Below the pieces are notes generated by a model that had not been told where the DNA came from, made no database searches, and saw only the letters and a list, made by a program, of their open reading frames with translations. Below, in pieces: positions 62,010 through 64,000 of a stretch of 64,000 nucleotides of DNA (positions are counted from its first letter, which is position 1; the number at the start of each line of letters is the position of its first letter). A program made the translations under genes and the position numbers. This DNA comes from JBDHTQ01 sp039808765 (GTDB taxonomy: Bacteria > Pseudomonadota > Alphaproteobacteria > UBA2400): the NCBI GenBank assembly GCA_039808765.1, contig JBDHTQ010000006.1, forward strand, positions 62,001-126,000, written 5' to 3'.

Positions 62010-62249
62010 TTATTCGCGACCCGTTTTAGAGAGCAAAGTCATTGTTGAGCGCATTGTCTTGTCGAAGAAAACATTGGCCAAACGTAATTGATTTTGCATT
62101 AGAACATTCATCAAGTCATATTGCCGTTTTTGCAAAGCAGCACTTTCTTCCATCGCTCGTGTAAATAGCTCGGATTGTGCTCGTCCCAATTCTTCCATTT
62201 GTTCATGTGACGCGGTAAAATTTGGGAACAAAACGTTCGGCATGTTCAT
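62010..62249 (-). CDS. Small phasin-like protein
   Basis: 79 residues from ATG 62249, which has GAGGAG upstream; the longer open frame is not supported. One amphipathic helical region, FTASHEQMEELGRAQSELFT then MEESAALQKRQYDLMNVLM, has the character of phasins, proteins coating polyhydroxyalkanoate granules. Short for the family (usually 100-190), and no PHA genes are in the window, so the call is tentative. Confidence 0.55.
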   Translation of the reverse strand: MNMPNVLFPNFTASHEQMEELGRAQSELFTRAMEESAALQKRQYDLMNVLMQNQLRLANVFFDKTMRSTMTLLSKTGRE

Positions 62250-62557
62250 GATTGACTCCTCACCGTGGGAAAATTCATATTGGTTAATATAGCAGAGGTT
62301 TTTAAAAATCCCAATAACAAATATGAATTGGTATATTTGACAGTTTAAGTCAATTTTTACTGTATGTGCCAAAAGGAATGATGAACTTCGGAAATTTTTT
62401 TGTAGGTTAACTTGTTGTTCTTTTGCATCTAAAGCGCATTTCCCAAAGATTGACGCGCTCTGCATTATCTTTTTGACGCAAATACATCCTCAAAGAGGGC
62501 ATCTGCGATTTTATCCTTTGGGAATTTGCTGTAACAGATGTTTTTGTTGTTAAAAAT
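62250..62557. other. 308-base gap, promoter region of the phasin-like gene
   Basis: AT-rich sequence upstream of the phasin-like gene (minus strand) and downstream of tRNA-Arg. A T-run just below the tRNA (minus strand, near 62550) may end its transcript. No other gene or structure is seen. Confidence 0.5.
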
Positions 62558-62634
62558 TGGCGACCCCGAGAGGATTTGAACCTCCGACCTGCGGTTTAGG
62601 AAACCGACGCTCTATCCTGCTGAGCTACGGGGTC
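62558..62634 (-). tRNA. tRNA-Arg (anticodon CCT)
   Basis: Read on the minus strand: acceptor GACCCCG/CGGGGTC, D arm TAGCTCAGCAGGATAGAGC, anticodon loop ttCCTaa, T arm GGAGGTTCAAATCCTCT, encoded CCA. 77 nucleotides. Confidence 0.96.
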
Positions 62635-62686
62635 GGCGTGTGATGCACAAGCTATCTTGCCTGTCGCATTCATGCAAGTAGATGCA

Positions 62687-63275
62687 TTAGAAGGATAGAT
62701 TTTTTTTATTAAGAAGATGATAAGCAGCATTAATTTCTTTAAGTTTCTCGCCTTTTTTTCATCATTAGCGTGATGATCAGGATGAAAATTTTTTACAAGT
62801 CCAAGGTATTTTTTTCGCAAAAATTTCGGATCAATGGGCCATGGGCAATCAAAAAGCTGCAAAGCATCAATAATATTTTTGTTTAAATGGGACGGATAAT
62901 TGTTTTTTTGAGCGGAAGGAGTGTGTTGAAAGCGAAAGGAACCAGCGCGCTTTAAAAGTTCCCTTTCGCGTGGAGCATTGTTTTTCGTATTTGCCCCTTT
63001 AGCGAGAGATGGGTGTACTCCCTCACCAAACAGCAGTTCTCTTTCATGTTCGGGCACGTCATCACCAAAATGCCATCGGGAATTATAATCACGCACATGA
63101 TTTAAGCAGAACCAAAAATATTTTTTTAAATTATTTGAGGATTGAGGCGCGGGATAAAGGCCAGGCTCAGTACAATCATGGTAGTGGCATCTTTCTTCTG
63201 CAGATTTATTACCCCATCGTGACGATAAAGCCTCTTTCTCGCTGATGATAAACGTTCTGCCTGTGTTTTTTTCAT
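62687..63275 (-). pseudogene. J-domain protein interrupted at two A7 runs (frameshifted or recoded)
   Basis: An alphaproteobacterial DnaJ-like protein of about 197 residues is recovered only by joining frames. It starts at ATG 63275 (GAGGG upstream), shifts -1 at A7 63266-63272, and then reads RCHYHDCTEPGLYPAP, YFWFCLNHVRDYNSRW (family motifs: Cys-containing finger and FC.NHVR.YN), the J-domain LVKNFHPDHH (HPD), and after a second -1 shift at A7 62753-62759, GEKLKEINAAYHLLNKK, the expected J-domain helix III, to TAA 62687. The second run is the heptamer A AAA AAG in the zero-frame phase required for -1 slippage. Without shifts the second frame runs into tRNA-Arg. Decay, homopolymer undercall, transcript slippage or programmed frameshifting are all possible. 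Confidence 0.8.
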
Positions 63276-63509
63276 TTTATCCCTCTTTCTTTTCTTAAGA
63301 AGGTGTATAATCTAGACGGTATCAGTATCTTTTGTGGTTAAACTTTAAAGCTATTCCTTAAATATTTTAAAGCTATTTCTGCCAGATGCTTAAGGGAAGC
63401 GTGGCAAAAGAATGTCTTTGCAACCACAGGATGTACTTTAGTTTTTTTTACAATCTATACTTGCTAAAAAGTGAAAAGTAATACATGTTTAAAAAAACAG
63501 GGGGAGAAA

Positions 63510-63941
63510 ATGTCAAACAACAATGACGTTACCATTGAAAAAGCACAGGTTTCAACAAGCGACCACAATATATCACTTGTTTCACGGCAAAGTAATACGC
63601 GGCAAACCTCTGCACTGATCAGCCGGAATTTGATTATTCGCGGGCGCCGCACGAGTGCTCGTCTTGAGCCAGATATGTGGGTAGCGCTGTATGAGATTGC
63701 TCAACGTGAAGGCCGAAGCATTCATGAAATTTGTTCGATGATTGATCAAACAAAACCAAGGGAATGCTCGCTAACGGCAGCTGTGCGCGTCTTTATTACT
63801 GCTTACTTTCGTGCTGCGGCAACCGAGGAAGGTCATGCACGAGCAGGTCATGGTTTTGGTAATGTTAGCTTTCCACAACCACAAACTGTGCCTAAGCGTT
63901 TTGCCCTCAAAAATGGAACAAGCGGTTTACCTTGGCGGTGA
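63510..63941 (+). CDS. Ribbon-helix-helix domain protein (RHH_4 type)
   Basis: 143 residues from ATG 63510, after GGGGGAG. After a ~45-residue polar N-terminus the domain reads IIRGRRTSARLEPDMWVALY then EIAQREGRSIHEICSMID and SLTAAVRVFITAYFRA, the pattern of a family widespread in alphaproteobacteria and probably DNA-binding. The C-terminal 40 residues are low-complexity. Nothing supported follows to the window end. Confidence 0.85.
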   Translation: MSNNNDVTIEKAQVSTSDHNISLVSRQSNTRQTSALISRNLIIRGRRTSARLEPDMWVALYEIAQREGRSIHEICSMIDQTKPRECSLTAAVRVFITAYFRAAATEEGHARAGHGFGNVSFPQPQTVPKRFALKNGTSGLPWR

Positions 63942-64000
63942 CTTAAGTCTTTTTGTTCCTAATTTATGTGCTTAATTGCTAAATCTTGATGAACATGCTA

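Noticed and set aside
62596..63096. 166-residue uninterrupted minus-strand frame
   Set aside because: Its start is an internal GTG and its last 50 codons follow the wrong frame after the HPD motif and run into tRNA-Arg; the joined-frame J-domain gene is the better reading.

Overview
The window is an alphaproteobacterial chromosome segment that contains the replication origin. The evidence is the hemE - origin - coaE - dnaQ order familiar from Caulobacter, perfect DnaA boxes (TTATCCACA), clustered GANTC (CcrM-type) sites, the mnmE/mnmG/rsmG/parA/parB set, HemJ instead of HemG/HemY, HdaA, a ribbon-helix-helix protein of the alphaproteobacterial RHH_4 type, and an lpiA(mprF)-acvB pair. Base composition looks moderate rather than GC-rich. 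I cannot name the genus; a free-living or host-associated lineage of the Rhodospirillales/Micavibrionales kind would fit, but that is inference.

Layout. 1-6 kb: a truncated TerC gene, a degenerate CobT-like gene, a structured intergenic stretch that may be a small RNA, then a partner-switching regulon (STAS antagonist, HATPase switch kinase, response-regulator/PP2C phosphatase) followed by a PAS-GGDEF-EAL protein. 6-11 kb: cell-envelope genes (prepilin, OmpA-like porin, two Cys-containing lipoproteins), a DUF45 metallopeptidase and two small unknowns. 11-19 kb, minus strand: hdaA, a PerM-type transporter, a 1102-residue iron-sulfur flavoprotein, pth, rplY, prs. 19-25 kb: a possible secreted HELTH metallopeptidase, rnpB, two atypical alpha/beta hydrolases, an AmiD-like amidase, tadA, xseA. 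25-30 kb: mprF/lpiA plus acvB (aminoacyl-phosphatidylglycerol metabolism). 30-37 kb: DJ-1-like protein, cydD-cydC, and a petA-petB operon in which the cytochrome c1 gene is replaced by an 87-residue haemless membrane protein. 37-46 kb: GST, LD-carboxypeptidase, NfeD/SPFH pair, SulP transporter, LpoA-like lipoprotein divergent from rsmI-yraN, DEDD exonuclease.

46-64 kb is the origin-proximal core: tRNA-Pro and tRNA-Thr, a GNAT protein and an unknown, mnmG-rsmG-parA-parB with a near-perfect parS in rsmG, then the leftward operon hemE-hemH-hemJ-rho-UDG, the origin at about 57.7-58.1 kb, and rightward coaE-dnaQ and mnmE, ending with a phasin-like gene, tRNA-Arg, a broken or recoded J-domain gene and the RHH protein. 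Genes flanking the origin point away from it, as expected for co-directional transcription and replication.

The most unusual observations are: (i) a dispersed intergenic repeat of about 60-100 bp, six copies, all in the same orientation and all on the left replichore; (ii) a J-domain gene that is complete only if two separate A7 runs each gain one A (or the ribosome slips -1; one run is a canonical A AAA AAG heptamer); (iii) a bc1-type operon lacking cytochrome c1; and (iv) a possible multi-hairpin small RNA with an anti-Shine-Dalgarno-like loop.
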